In this document: positions 1 through 9,094 of the stretch, one piece after another
Numbering within the stretch: position 1 is the first letter of the stretch
How the letters are laid out: each line of letters starts with the position of its first letter
Assembly: GCF_000006405.1 (NCBI RefSeq)
Contig: NW_003200738.1
Location: 275,247 to 319,866, forward strand
Source of the DNA: Perkinsus marinus ATCC 50983
Taxonomy: Eukaryota; Perkinsozoa; Perkinsida; Perkinsidae
Direction of reading: 5' to 3'
DNA: 44,620 bases
Notes under the pieces: model-generated
The model's database searches: none
What the model saw: only the letters and a program-made list of their open reading frames with translations
What the model was told of the DNA's origin: nothing
Translations under genes and position numbers: made by a program

Positions 1-376
1 CATTATGTGATTCATCAAATCTATACCCCCCAACACAACAACATTACGTGCATCAGCCAAACTATACCGGAAACACAACTGCAAGTAACTACAGGCAATC
101 ACGCTAGCCAAGTCAACCGTACGACAGAAAGGAAAATGGTCCACGGCTTGCCACCACTCTTAGGGCAACACGAGATGAAACGGAGAATACGATGATGGAG
201 GATGCCAGAGTATCCATTAGAGTATAGTGCGATAGAAACGAGACATGACGAGCTAAGTGAGAATGGGAGAGAACGACAAATCTGGGTACGGATCACCACC
301 GATTTCCGAAGCTAGCAATGACAATAATACAGCAGCATGGCGCTACTACTAACTATTATCATTACGCGTCTGCCTC
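1..376. other. No recognisable gene
   Basis: Short open frames occur on both strands here, but none has a recognisable domain, a plausible intron chain or a biased composition. It is the region downstream of the first rhodanese gene, whose stop codon is at 377-379. Confidence 0.4.
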
Positions 377-1291
377 CTATGTGGTAACTTCCAGAGTGCT
401 AACGCTACCACAGTTGCCGATAGCGCCACTATCCCCGCTATCAATGCTCCACGCTTCAGCCGTGCATTTGATGCTTTCTGAACAAGAATACAGCATCAAA
501 AAGTTCACGAAGACCCGAAATGAGTTCGATCTAACCTGCCTATCCTGATCAGCATGAGCTTTTACTTGTTGTACTATCTGTTGAGCACTGTCTCTATTAG
601 TGGTAGGGAACACAGCTCTGAACCCACACTCTTGCATGAGGAAACTCGCAGCATGATCTGATATCATACCAAATCTACGTCACAGATGTGATTTCACTGA
701 CATTACTCGCTCGTGTGCCATGGGCACAGTAGACTAGCACTGGACGATCCTTCCTGATCTCATCAAACCTCTGCGGCAACTCAGCGAGAGGGATATGAAC
801 TGCGCCATTCACTGGAGCTGAACGGAGCGCCATCATTAATAATGATTCAACACGATCACTCTATTCCAACAACCCTTTGCTATCTAACTGCTGCAGATTT
901 TTGGAAGAGTTGAGTTCCAAGCTTCTCGGAGATGTGAGAGGATCAATCAGTTATTGAAAACTAATCAATTGCGAATTGATAGGAGTTTCGTCATTTCTTA
1001 CGTCATTAGCTTCCATTATGGCGTAATTTTATCAGAATTTGACTGATTGTGGACAAGTATTCAGAGTGATAATGAATGGGTTACCGCTGAACAATTGTCT
1101 CCCAAATCACTTCTCACTACGAGATCGAACTATCACGATGACGTATTCCCTGCAGTGGTGAATGACACAGCAAAACCAGCCTCCTTCGTGTCCCCACTAC
1201 CTTCCTTGCCAATTTCATCATCACTCCGAACATCAAGCACTGTGAAATCTGCATGTCCACAGCTGGCTAGCACTGCCTCAAAGGTAGACAT
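377..1291 (-). CDS. Rhodanese-domain protein, paralogue 1 of 3
   Basis: Predicted single-domain rhodanese-like sulfurtransferase. Exons (minus strand) are 1201-1291, 707-817 and 377-657, which join in frame to 160 residues. The start gives MSTFEAVLAS. Exon 1 carries the strand-turn motif TVLDVRSDDE, exon 2 carries GAVHIPLAE and the catalytic loop CAHGTR, and exon 3 carries the C-terminal helix. The 49-nt intron (658-706) has the same position, phase and length as in both neighbouring paralogues, which strongly supports it. The other intron is 383 nt (818-1200) instead of the 52 nt seen in the paralogues, so an insertion or a missed exon is possible. The C-terminal tail of about 60 residues is unlike the paralogues and may be read-through. 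The active-site Cys and the following Gly and Arg are kept. In this family the Cys carries a persulfide; the substrate is unknown. Confidence 0.7.
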
Positions 1292-1559
1292 GGAGACAAC
1301 AACAGAGGAAATAGTAGAAAACCCTCAACAAATTCCAAGAGCACTTCGTCATAACCGGTACTGCCTAAACACCATTTGCGCTTTTCCAAGATCTAGAATT
1401 TCATACCTGTCCATGACAGTCATAACAGTCCTCACTGCATCATCCAACCTAAGCCTCTATCCAATGATAGAAGCGATCTTTTCTACCTCCATGTGAGCAC
1501 ACGAAACAGACTATTTCCAAGACACTAAGTTCACTGTTGCTGAATAACCGTTTCATAGC

Positions 1560-1860
1560 TAAGCCACAAAATTCAGTACGCTTACGATAATCAATACCAC
1601 GAGAGGCCACAACTTTTTGGACATGCGGCCAACGCAGAGCCGATGTGCCTAAAGCTATTTGCAAACCATTACGACGTGCGAATCATCGTTAATACCCTAC
1701 AACCTTGGAAAGTAACGCAACTATTCGCTCAGAATCGTGAGACTGGTATTTTTAGCCAAGTGCTCAACTATTTTATTCAGATGTCTATTAGGACGACGCG
1801 CAAACTGCGCTAGAACAAATATGAGAAACTAGTAACGAATTGTAATAGGAGGAGCATAGT
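1560..1860 (-). pseudogene. Decayed duplicate of the rhodanese 5' region
   Basis: This stretch lines up with 2320-2570, the membrane-segment exon and upstream flank of paralogue 2. Shared blocks include the pieces around 1590-1650 and the GACTGGTATTTTTA-like block near 1740. The equivalent of the membrane segment no longer reads as a clean hydrophobic run, and no rhodanese core follows directly. It looks like a leftover of the tandem duplication that produced the gene cluster. The interval 1292-1560 holds nothing else I can name. Confidence 0.45.
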
Positions 1861-1873
1861 TTGATAGTGAGCT

Positions 1874-2460
1874 TCACATCTTCTTAGCAAGTTCCTCAGC
1901 TTCATCATAAGCCTTCTTAGCCGCATCGCAATCAGTGACATTCATAACAGGCTTACGACCCGCAGCTCTCAATGCATCAGCAGCACGCTCTGACACCAAC
2001 AATGCATAACTACCAATAAACCTATTACAACGACTTACTAGCTCTCAAGCCGACCGCACAGTGAACAATAACAGGTCCCTCGGGAACTTCACTCATCCTA
2101 TCGTTGAACTCAGCAATAGGAATATGGACACTACCAGGGTTCGAAGCTGAAACAAATATCGAGTCCACGACTTCCGTAAACTCCATAACAATTGTTACGT
2201 TTGGTCGCCAATTCATCATCTCCCCTAACATCAACAATAGTAAGCTTCTTTCCCTTGGCGATCTCAGCAGCCAGATCAGCTGTAGTAGTAGAGTTACTAC
2301 TCGACATCATAGAGCCCATTACAGCAACGGCAATCAATACCACAAGAGGTAACAACTTCCCAACAGTGCCAGTTAACCAAGAGCCGATAACTACAGCTAA
2401 GCCCAAGAATGCTATACTGGTCAACGGCGATGACGATGAGGAGGCAGACGAAGAAGACAT
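1874..2460 (-). CDS. Membrane-anchored rhodanese-domain protein, paralogue 2 of 3
   Basis: Exons 2199-2460, 2039-2146 and 1874-1989 join in frame to 161 residues. Introns are 52 nt (2147-2198, GTAACA to TTTCAG) and 49 nt (1990-2038, GTAAGT to GTCAG). The chosen start (2458-2460) opens with MSSSSASSSSS, followed by about 36 hydrophobic residues that form one or two membrane segments. The rhodanese domain follows: LTIVDVRGDDEL, then SNPGSVHIPIAEFNDRM, then the catalytic loop CAVGLR, then a C-terminal helix ending AEELAKKM. If translation began instead at the internal MMSSSN the protein would be soluble like paralogue 3. Without splicing the frame breaks at both introns, so single-frame prediction will miss this gene. 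Expected role is persulfide transfer or phosphatase-like chemistry at a membrane; the substrate is unknown. Confidence 0.8.
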
Positions 2461-2692
2461 CACGATAAAAGCAATAGACACAATGTGAACTACGAACCAA
2501 CAATCAGCGGCGTTTCCAGCAACACAACACAAACAGTAGTCGAGACACCGGTATTTTTGACCAAGTCCCTCTATGAGTGTTTTAAGAGCTCCTATCACAA
2601 CGACAGTAAAACTATGATATAAAACTAACACGCTTCTGATAATGCAACGTGTCAAAAACACCAAGTAAGAGGAACACTGTTCATTGTGAACT

Positions 2693-3117
2693 TCACATCT
2701 TCCTAGCAAGCTCCTCAGCCTCTTCACAAACCTTCTTGGCCGCATCGCAATCAGTGACATTCATAACAGGGCAACGACCAGCAGCTCTCAATGCATCAGC
2801 ACCACGCTCTAACAACAACAATACATAACAACCTATACAGTCACTACAACGACTTACTTGCTCTCAAGCCGATAGCACAGTGAATGACAACAGGCCCCTC
2901 AGGAACTTCACTCATCCTATCATTGAACTCAGCAATAGGAATATGGACACTACCAGGATTCGAAGCTGAAACAGACATCGAATGCACGACCATAAGTGAA
3001 CTCCCCGAGTTCCTCACGCTTAGCCTTCAGTTCATCATCACTCCTAACATCAACAATAACAATCTCCTGACCAGCCTTGATGGCTTTAGCGAGATCCTCT
3101 ACAGTGGCGTTCGACAT
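2693..3117 (-). CDS. Soluble rhodanese-domain protein, paralogue 3 of 3
   Basis: Exons 3018-3117, 2858-2965 and 2693-2808 give 107 residues, the size of a minimal rhodanese domain such as GlpE. Introns are 52 nt (2966-3017, GTGAGG donor) and 49 nt (2809-2857, GTAAGT donor), in the same phases as paralogue 2. Motifs in order are MSNATVEDL, IVIVDVRSDDEL, NPGSVHIPIAEFNDR, the catalytic loop CAIGLR and a helix ending EELARKM. It lacks the membrane segment of paralogue 2, although exons 2 and 3 are nearly identical between the two, which indicates recent duplication. In this family the loop Cys accepts sulfur from thiosulfate or a persulfide. Confidence is high because intron length and position agree across the copies. 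Confidence 0.85.
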
Positions 3118-3629
3118 AAGCAACGAATTAGACTAGAATTAACAACAACCTACATCAGTGAAAAAATCCAAGGCATATAATCTCCCTCAGGGGAAGCATC
3201 AAAAACTACAAAGGGAAAATATAGACAAATAGCTCGTGCTAGTCATAGAAGGAACCGACACAAGGGGACAACTACACAACTATGAGCGCTTATTATAGCC
3301 ACAACGAACTCACGAGTCGCTCTACGGTCTCACCTGATGTTATACTGTCAGAATGGCCGGTCAAGCCAACGTGCACGCGAGCACAATCTTCAAGGCTAAA
3401 GTCTCCACCAATTATTTTTTCAGTACGGCAACTATACCATAGCTGTTTACTTCCTCAGTCGTTTGTATGACCCAATGCTGATCATTGATCAAGTCGTGAC
3501 ATGTGGATCATCTACCACAATGACCTCCCTCCTATCGATGAACTCAGCTAAATGTTGATATGAAAATGGTCATTCTTGCTCAACACCAGTAAAAAAGGCA
3601 GCGTTCGTCACCGTCACTGCGCCACGAAA
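3118..3629. other. Intergenic, no gene seen
   Basis: Upstream side of the rhodanese cluster and downstream side of the SPCS2-like gene. A 62-codon plus-strand frame at 3282-3470 has no recognisable features. Confidence 0.4.
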
Positions 3630-4381
3630 TTATTCTCGTTTACTCTGTTTCATAGCTAGCCGCCTATGACTCGCAAACCGACGGTAAAGGACATCAAAAC
3701 GGGTAAGCAGCTCTTGGCCATCCAACTCACCATCCTCATGGAAGTAATTCCCAATGCTCTCCCGAATTTCCTGATCATCACGACACAAGATTCTTGCACG
3801 CATGCACACGAGTATCCTAGGATCACCTCGGACATGTTCGGCTTGTTACTGCGCAATCTCAATACCAACTCCGAGCTGAAGCCTTGCATTTCCACGTCGA
3901 CAAAGATCCTATCACCAGTCTGAATGAAAAAAAATCAAATTCAATCTTCGAAATTGTCTCTAATTCCTTACCTCCCGATCGCTGATCTGAACGTCACTCG
4001 ACTTGGTCAAAAGCATATCAACCAAACAAGTGACGCCAGAGAAGAAGAAGTAGCCCAACACACATAACTTCAATAAAGAGGAATCCTAAACAGGAACACA
4101 CAAAGGTTCCTCCTTGCCGAGTAGGAATGTGGTACAGCAGGAAACTTGAGAAAGAACTGCCCGACGATGCCAGCACTGCAAGCCAGAGCCATAAGGAGTA
4201 TCCTCATCCACGGTAGACTAGTATCTTCGATATAACCCAAAGCCGGTAGAGCCTGAATTACCAAATGAGTGGTATGAGGAGTGCTGTCAGTCACGACCTA
4301 CCTCTCCCAGAAAGTCATTCACCGCCTTGACGATCTCATATGAGGAATACAGATTACTAGCCGTACCTTAGGAGAACTCAT
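3630..4381 (-). CDS. SPCS2: Signal peptidase complex subunit 2 (SPC25-like)
   Basis: Predicted ER membrane subunit of the signal peptidase complex. Supported exons on the minus strand are 4302-4334 (or further upstream), 4136-4252, 3972-4085, 3827-3919 and 3630-3770. Introns are 49, 50, 52 and 56 nt and all restore frame. The product shows family order: IVKAVNDFLGE, ALGYIEDTSLPWMRI leading into the first membrane segment (LLMALACSAGIVGQFF), KFPADSSLLKLCVLGY leading into the second, then a cytosolic beta region (DRIFVDVEMQGFS, LVLRLRS) and the family C-terminal motif SIGNYFHEDGEL. The total is about 160 residues, near the yeast homologue. The 5' end is uncertain: an ATG at 4379-4381 gives MSSPK but needs a 32-nt intron, and an extra upstream exon is possible. 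Identification rests on domain order, membrane topology and motif memory. Confidence 0.75.
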
Positions 4382-4514
4382 TAAAACCAAACAGGAGCCC
4401 GCGACTTAGCATAGGAGCATATAAAAACCAAGTTCCTGACTACGTGAATATTTCTCCATACTGATCAGAATCCGGATGAAACCCCCACAATCACAATAAT
4501 ACCGGGGCGTGAAC

Positions 4515-4638
4515 ATTGGAGTTTCACCACCCTAGTGATATGAAAAACATACTTTACGACTGCTGCATATCACCGCGAACATCGCGTTTTTGACCGAGTT
4601 TTACGCCGCCACTTCACGTAAAACGAGTGAAACTCCAT
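4515..4638. mobile_element. MITE-like element, copy 1
   Basis: About 124 bp bounded by inverted ends TTGGAGTTTCAC and GTGAAACTCCA. The interior (CTGCATATCACCGCGAA and CACTTCACGTAAAAC) is shared with copies near 35.3, 38.0, 40.3 and 41.2 kb. It has no coding capacity. It lies just upstream of the SPCS2-like gene. Confidence 0.75.
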
Positions 4639-5000
4639 TATATACTTCCCGAGGTGCTTTTCGAACACAATGACAATCCAATCACTGTTTGCCAACTATT
4701 ATAGCCCTTACGTGGTTCAATCCCATGTGGGACTTCTACACGTGGACGACTGCCCGTATTCCCGCCTCGTTGCTTCTTATTGCTAACAGTAGAGGAGCCT
4801 CCCGACATTGTATATAGCCAAAAACTAAAGGAAACTTCTAACGCCGTCCCGAACCAAACAACAGGGTATTCATAGACGACAAAGAGTAACGGTCATGGTC
4901 GCCATAATCAACTCCGCCGCCAGAGCTTATTATAGGCAGCATCATCATCCGTGCGGTACCTGTAGTAATAAAGGTAACCTCATACGTATCCTACCTCAAC
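4639..5000. other. Intergenic, no gene seen
   Basis: No recognisable coding signal on either strand. It separates the MITE from the 3' end of the LRRC56-like gene. Confidence 0.4.
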
Positions 5001-6545
5001 TCACTTGTCCAGGAGTTGTCGTATATCCATGCATCCAACATCATCCAACGGTCCTCTTCCCCTCACCTTCCCCTCCTCCTCCCTGCTTTTACTATACCGT
5101 ATCGCTTTCAGTGGACTGCCACTAAATGCCTTCCCACCAGTGGTCAACATCGATGAGCTCGGCGGCATCGACTCACATGAACCCGTTCTCATGACCATGT
5201 CCCCAGTACCTAACCCGACCTACCCTTACCACATACATAGAGCCTCTCACATGGCCGACTCATATACTCCCTTCCTGTGGTGCTCCCCGTCAACGGCGAA
5301 CGAGACGAATAAACTCCGCCCTAAAAATAGCCTGCCTTCCCTAGCCGAATATCCCTCACCTTATCCCAACTACTCCAGGCCTGACTTGCCGCTCGCTTCC
5401 TGGCCTCTTCCAATACCAACGATATCTCGTCCGGCTCTGACTCGCTCACATTAGAGACCTAAAACCAACTTCCTTAGGAGCCCTTCTGATGACCCAACTC
5501 ACTCCCAAGTCCAGTGTGGTGGTCGCCAATAAGTCCTCCAGGTCCGACCGTGACTGAACAGGGCGCTTCATTTGTCGTCGGAATTTCACCGCGAATACTG
5601 TTATGGAAATTCACTCACTATTTCCATACAAATTTATTGACTATTTTCACGAACGTTCACCGACTCAATTAACTGACGATTCTTTATAAGAATTTTCTCA
5701 ATCCTTTCTCATATAAATTACTACTCACTGTGTGGATCTCATCCCCTGTCCTCGTCGTACTCAAACCAGTGGTCCGATCCACAGCACTGCTCCCTCGCCT
5801 TCCTCTATACAACTCATATCTAATGCAAGCTCTACTAACAGACAGCACCTTGGCTGTTCATTCACATTGTGAGGGTACAAGCTTGCGTTTGGGAAACACA
5901 GTCGACCCTGGTGTCATCATCGAGAACTTCAAGGCTCGGGATGAGACCAAGGAGGTCTCGTAAAGACACCTTTCGAGTGACAGGGTTGCCTTCCAGTGAG
6001 AGCTGCCACACACTACTGCCTGACCAGCCCATATTGCTATTGAGAAGTAATAGGGGGAGCAAGACCTTACAAGTCGCGAGAGCCGAGAGGTCGTTTATGG
6101 TAGAGACTGAATTGCCTTCAACATCTACTATCTGTAGAGAGTCCATCCAATCAATGCCATTCAGCGTGGTGAGGCAATTAAAAGCAATGTACCTTCACAA
6201 GGAATCGAACTCCCGATCTTTCGAGTGTCAGCCGAAGTCTCCAACTCACAGCTCTTGTAGGTTTGGCAGCAACGAGCTCATGCCAGACAGATCACTCAGA
6301 TGACTTCTCGATAAACTAAGGAGCCCCAAACAGCGTCCCAGCCCATTCCAACCATCCTACTTCAAGACTATAAGTCCACTCAGCTTCGTCCCAAGGCTCC
6401 GAGCCTCGCTAATGTACGAGCCCGCGAGGCTGATACCAACGATAACAGCCTATTCCAGTCGGTGATGACCCACTTGAGGACAGTAAGGGCTGGTAAACGT
6501 TCTCCTACACTGCTTACGTCGTGGGCGTCAGTACTCAACTGATAA
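5001..6545 (-). CDS. LRRC56-like leucine-rich repeat protein (exon chain incomplete)
   Basis: The minus strand shows successive LRR pieces in the order seen in LRRC56, an axonemal-dynein and intraflagellar-transport related protein (ODA8 in Chlamydomonas). They are SVGERLPALTVLKW (about 6470-6510), LSDLSGMSSLLPNLQEL (about 6250-6310), then MDSLQIVDVEGNSVSTINDL and SLEGNPVT leading to LLGLIPSLEVLDDD (5862-6146). The pair VEGNSV and LEGNPV followed by an Arg-rich turn and IPxLxxLD is the LRRC56 signature. Further minus-strand coding patches downstream (EPDEISLVLEEARKRA near 5400-5450 and a patch near 5530-5570) may be C-terminal exons. I did not resolve all splice sites or the start, so the span is approximate. 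A generic LRR protein of the SDS22 or LRRCC class is the alternative. If correct, it implies a flagellated stage. Confidence 0.55.
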
Positions 6546-6683
6546 AGTCGTTTCGAGCCTCATAAGCCGATAACACTACTACTACTACTACTTTCATTGT
6601 AATCTCAGTAACTTGACTTAGAGAATTGTCTTCTCCTTCACCACCCTTAATATGTGCCTATACCCAATCAATCATATTAGTGG

Positions 6684-6974
6684 TTAACGCCGTTTGTGAG
6701 CGTTTTGTTCGCGGCTTGTAAACTGTACCATATCAGACTCGTATAGTCCCATGTCGTATGTAATCGAGTCCTTCAGTATTACCCGTATAAAGTCCTCAGT
6801 AATGTCACTTCCCATACAGTGAAGGACATCCTGGACCAAATCACACCTCAAAGGAGGTAGGGAAGGACCTGCTCTTGCTGACAACGCCATACCGCCATCA
6901 GGAAGTATTGACTTAACTGCAGTGAGGGTTTCTCCCGACGGCATGCTGACGTGTATCAGAGACGAGGGAGCCAC
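6684..6974 (-). CDS. Hypothetical open frame, 96 codons
   Basis: Unrecognised. An open minus-strand frame with plausible protein composition (for example DLVQDVLHCMGSDITEDF) ends in a basic tail (NAHKRR). It lies upstream of the LRRC56-like gene on the same strand and could be an N-terminal exon of that gene or an independent small gene. No domain or membrane segment is seen. The plus-strand alternatives in this interval are worse. Confidence 0.35.
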   Translation of the reverse strand: MAPSSLIHVSMPSGETLTAVKSILPDGGMALSARAGPSLPPLRCDLVQDVLHCMGSDITEDFIRVILKDSITYDMGLYESDMVQFTSREQNAHKRR

Positions 6975-7170
6975 AGCTCAACTCTGGAATTTCTCATGTA
7001 GGTAGGAAAAGTCGTTGCACAAAAACGAAATCGTGTGAACGGGGATCACTTCGCTCCGCCTGCGCCACGGAATTCACCGACCGCGCAGGATTGCTTTGCG
7101 ATCGCAGAGCTGTGACGCGTTGTGAAGTTCACTGTTCAGCGTTCCCATTATCTCCTCTACGGAAACACCA

Positions 7171-7329
7171 ATGCAATTCCCTCGCATCACTCTAGCCGTC
7201 GTACTGATTGCCACCCTCCTCACAGAGACCTCAGCCGTCAGACTGCAGCGTAAAGGCAAAGGTGGCAATGTTGACGAGCCCAAGCGGAAGAAGGGCTTCT
7301 TCTCGAAGCTCTTGAACAAGAAGAAGTGA
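7171..7329 (+). CDS. Small secreted cationic peptide, 52 residues
   Basis: A short uninterrupted plus-strand ORF. The first 22 or so residues form a textbook signal peptide: MQFPRITLAVVLIATLL, then a small-residue cleavage region TETSA. The mature part is about 30 residues, strongly basic (RLQRKGKGGNVDEPKRKK), and ends in GFFSKLLNKKK, which would form a short amphipathic cationic helix. No cysteines are present. The composition resembles a linear antimicrobial or secreted effector peptide, but no family is recognised and the activity is inference. The start is the first ATG after an in-frame-open upstream region, with CACCA just before it. No intron is needed. The 68-bp tandem array starts 140 bp downstream. 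Confidence 0.55.
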   Translation: MQFPRITLAVVLIATLLTETSAVRLQRKGKGGNVDEPKRKKGFFSKLLNKKK

Positions 7330-7469
7330 TGTTAGTATTGAAAGCAATATCTTCTCCCATGAGTCGCATGATATGGCGATTACATCAACCACAGTTGGTT
7401 AGTATTGTTGTTAACAATTATATCAGTGTTATGTTACAGTAATTCCAATAATCGTGTTCGTTCTCAATA

Positions 7470-8596
7470 ATCTATTTAGGGCGGCCGAATAGGGGAGGGG
7501 CCGCTATGCCCCCCGCTATGGACTATACCATTCAGAGATCTATTTAGGGCGGCCGAATAGGGGAGGGGCCGCTATGCCCCCCGCTATGGACTATACCATT
7601 CAGAGATCTATTTAGGGCGGCCGAATAGGGGAGGGGCCGCTATGCCCCCCCCGCTATGGACTATACCATTCAGAGATCTATTTAGGGCGGCCGAATAGGG
7701 GAGGGGCCGCTATGCCCCCCGCTATGGACTATACCATTCAGAGATCTATTAGGGCGAATAGGGGAGGGGCCGCTATGCCCTCCGCTATGGACTATACCAT
7801 TCAGAGATCTATTTAGGGCGGCCGAATAGGGGAGGGGCCGCTATGCCACCCGCTATGGACTATACCATTCAGAGATCTATTTAGGGCGGCCGAATAGGGG
7901 AGGGGCCGCTATGCCCCCCGCTATGGACTATACCATTCAGAGATCTATTCAGGGCGGCCGAATAGGGGAGGGGCCGCTATGCCACCCGCTATGGACTATA
8001 CCATTCAGAGATCTATTTAGGGAGGCCGAATAGGGGAGGGGCCGCTATGCCCCCCGCTATGGACCATACCATTCAGAGATCTATTTAGGGCGGCCGAATA
8101 GGGGAGGGGCCGCTATGCCCCCCGCTATGGACTATACCATTCAGAGATCTATTTAGGGCGGCCGAATAGGGGAGGGGCCGCTATGCCCCCCGCTATGGAC
8201 TATACCATTCAGAGATCTATTTAAGGCGGCCGAATAGGGGAGGGGCCGCTATGCCCCCCGCTATGGACTATACCATTCAGAGATCTATTTAAGGCGGCCG
8301 AATAGGGGAGGGGCCGCTATGCCCCCCGCTATGGACTATACCATTCAGAGATCTATTTAGGGCGGCCGAATAGGGGAGGGGCCGCTATGCCCCCCGCTAT
8401 GGACTATACCATTCAGAGATCTATTTAGGGCGGCCGAATAGGGGAGGGGCCGCTATGCCCCCCGCTATGGACTATACCATTCAGAGATCTATTTAGGGCG
8501 GCCGAATAGGGGAGGGGCCGCTATGCCCCCCGCTATGGACTATACCATTCAGAGATCTATTTAGGGCCGCCGAATAGGGGAGGGGCCGCTATGCCC
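7470..8596. repeat. 68-bp tandem array, about 16.6 copies
   Basis: Head-to-tail units beginning ATCTATTTAGGGCGGCCGAA and containing GGGGAGGGGCCGCTATGCCC and GGACTATACCATTCAGAG. Units are nearly identical, with scattered single-base variants and one shortened unit near 7745-7810. The unit contains GC-rich pieces that can pair with one another (GGCGGCC and GGCCGC) and a quasi-palindrome ATGGACTATACCAT. Its GC content is much higher than the flanks. There is no open frame across it. Confidence 0.95.
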
Positions 8597-9094
8597 GAGG
8601 ACAAGTATTTCGCATACCCGGGTGAGGACATTAACCTGGAGCTCGAAAGATATAAGTACATGAATAACGAGGTCAGTTCAGCGACGCGGTTTAAATGAGG
8701 ATTTGAGTCTCGCCAACGCCTGCACTTTAACGTCACAATGCTGCCTCCAGTTTGGTGTCCAGTAGACATCCAGAGGCTCAGCAAGTTGCTGACCAGGGTT
8801 GCTGACAGCAACCATGGTCTCTCAAAAAGATACCCTTTTCCTCGTGTTTCCGGTATGTGACCTTACGCAGTGTGTTTGCAGGCCTAACAACGAACAGGCT
8901 GACGAACGCGGTTCAGCTAGAGTAAGTCACTATGCTTCGCGATACTAGACTGAACTCAAGAACAGCTACCATGATGAGAGCTTGCTCGGTCTCGATCAGC
9001 ATTATCAATGAATCTCAAGTCGACATCGATCCTTAGCTGGCAGTCGAGTAAACCACCGATTTGCAGTAGTGATGGTTCAACGCGTTGCCCGTAG
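8597..9094 (+). other. Coding-like fragment, family uncertain
   Basis: Immediately after the tandem array the plus strand reads PEDKYFAYPGEDINLELERY up to a GT donor near 8671, and about 70 bp later a second frame reads PPVWCPVDIQRLSKLLTRVA and then SKRYPFPRVSG. The second piece faintly recalls the PVN(I/L)QRLI region of the RNA polymerase II largest subunit, but it is too short to assign and the splice between the pieces does not resolve. It may be a gene remnant whose 5' part was replaced by the array. The rest of the interval is empty. Confidence 0.3.

Noticed and set aside
2141-2198. 25-nt introns in the rhodanese genes (GTCGTG donor)
   Set aside because: They would also restore frame, but the 52-nt alternative has better donors in both paralogues (GTAACA, GTGAGG) and the same length in each.
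5005-5454. Plus-strand 149-codon ORF rich in Pro and Ser
   Set aside because: It is the complement of minus-strand coding patches of the LRR gene, with composition typical of an antisense shadow.
6185-6250. tRNA-like stretch on the minus strand with a GTTCGATTCC T-loop
   Set aside because: The bases flanking the loop do not form a 5-bp T stem and no acceptor stem closes. It lies between coding patches of the LRR gene and is at most a decayed fragment.
7470-8596. CRISPR-like array
   Set aside because: Units are contiguous 68-bp repeats without variable spacers, in a eukaryotic context.
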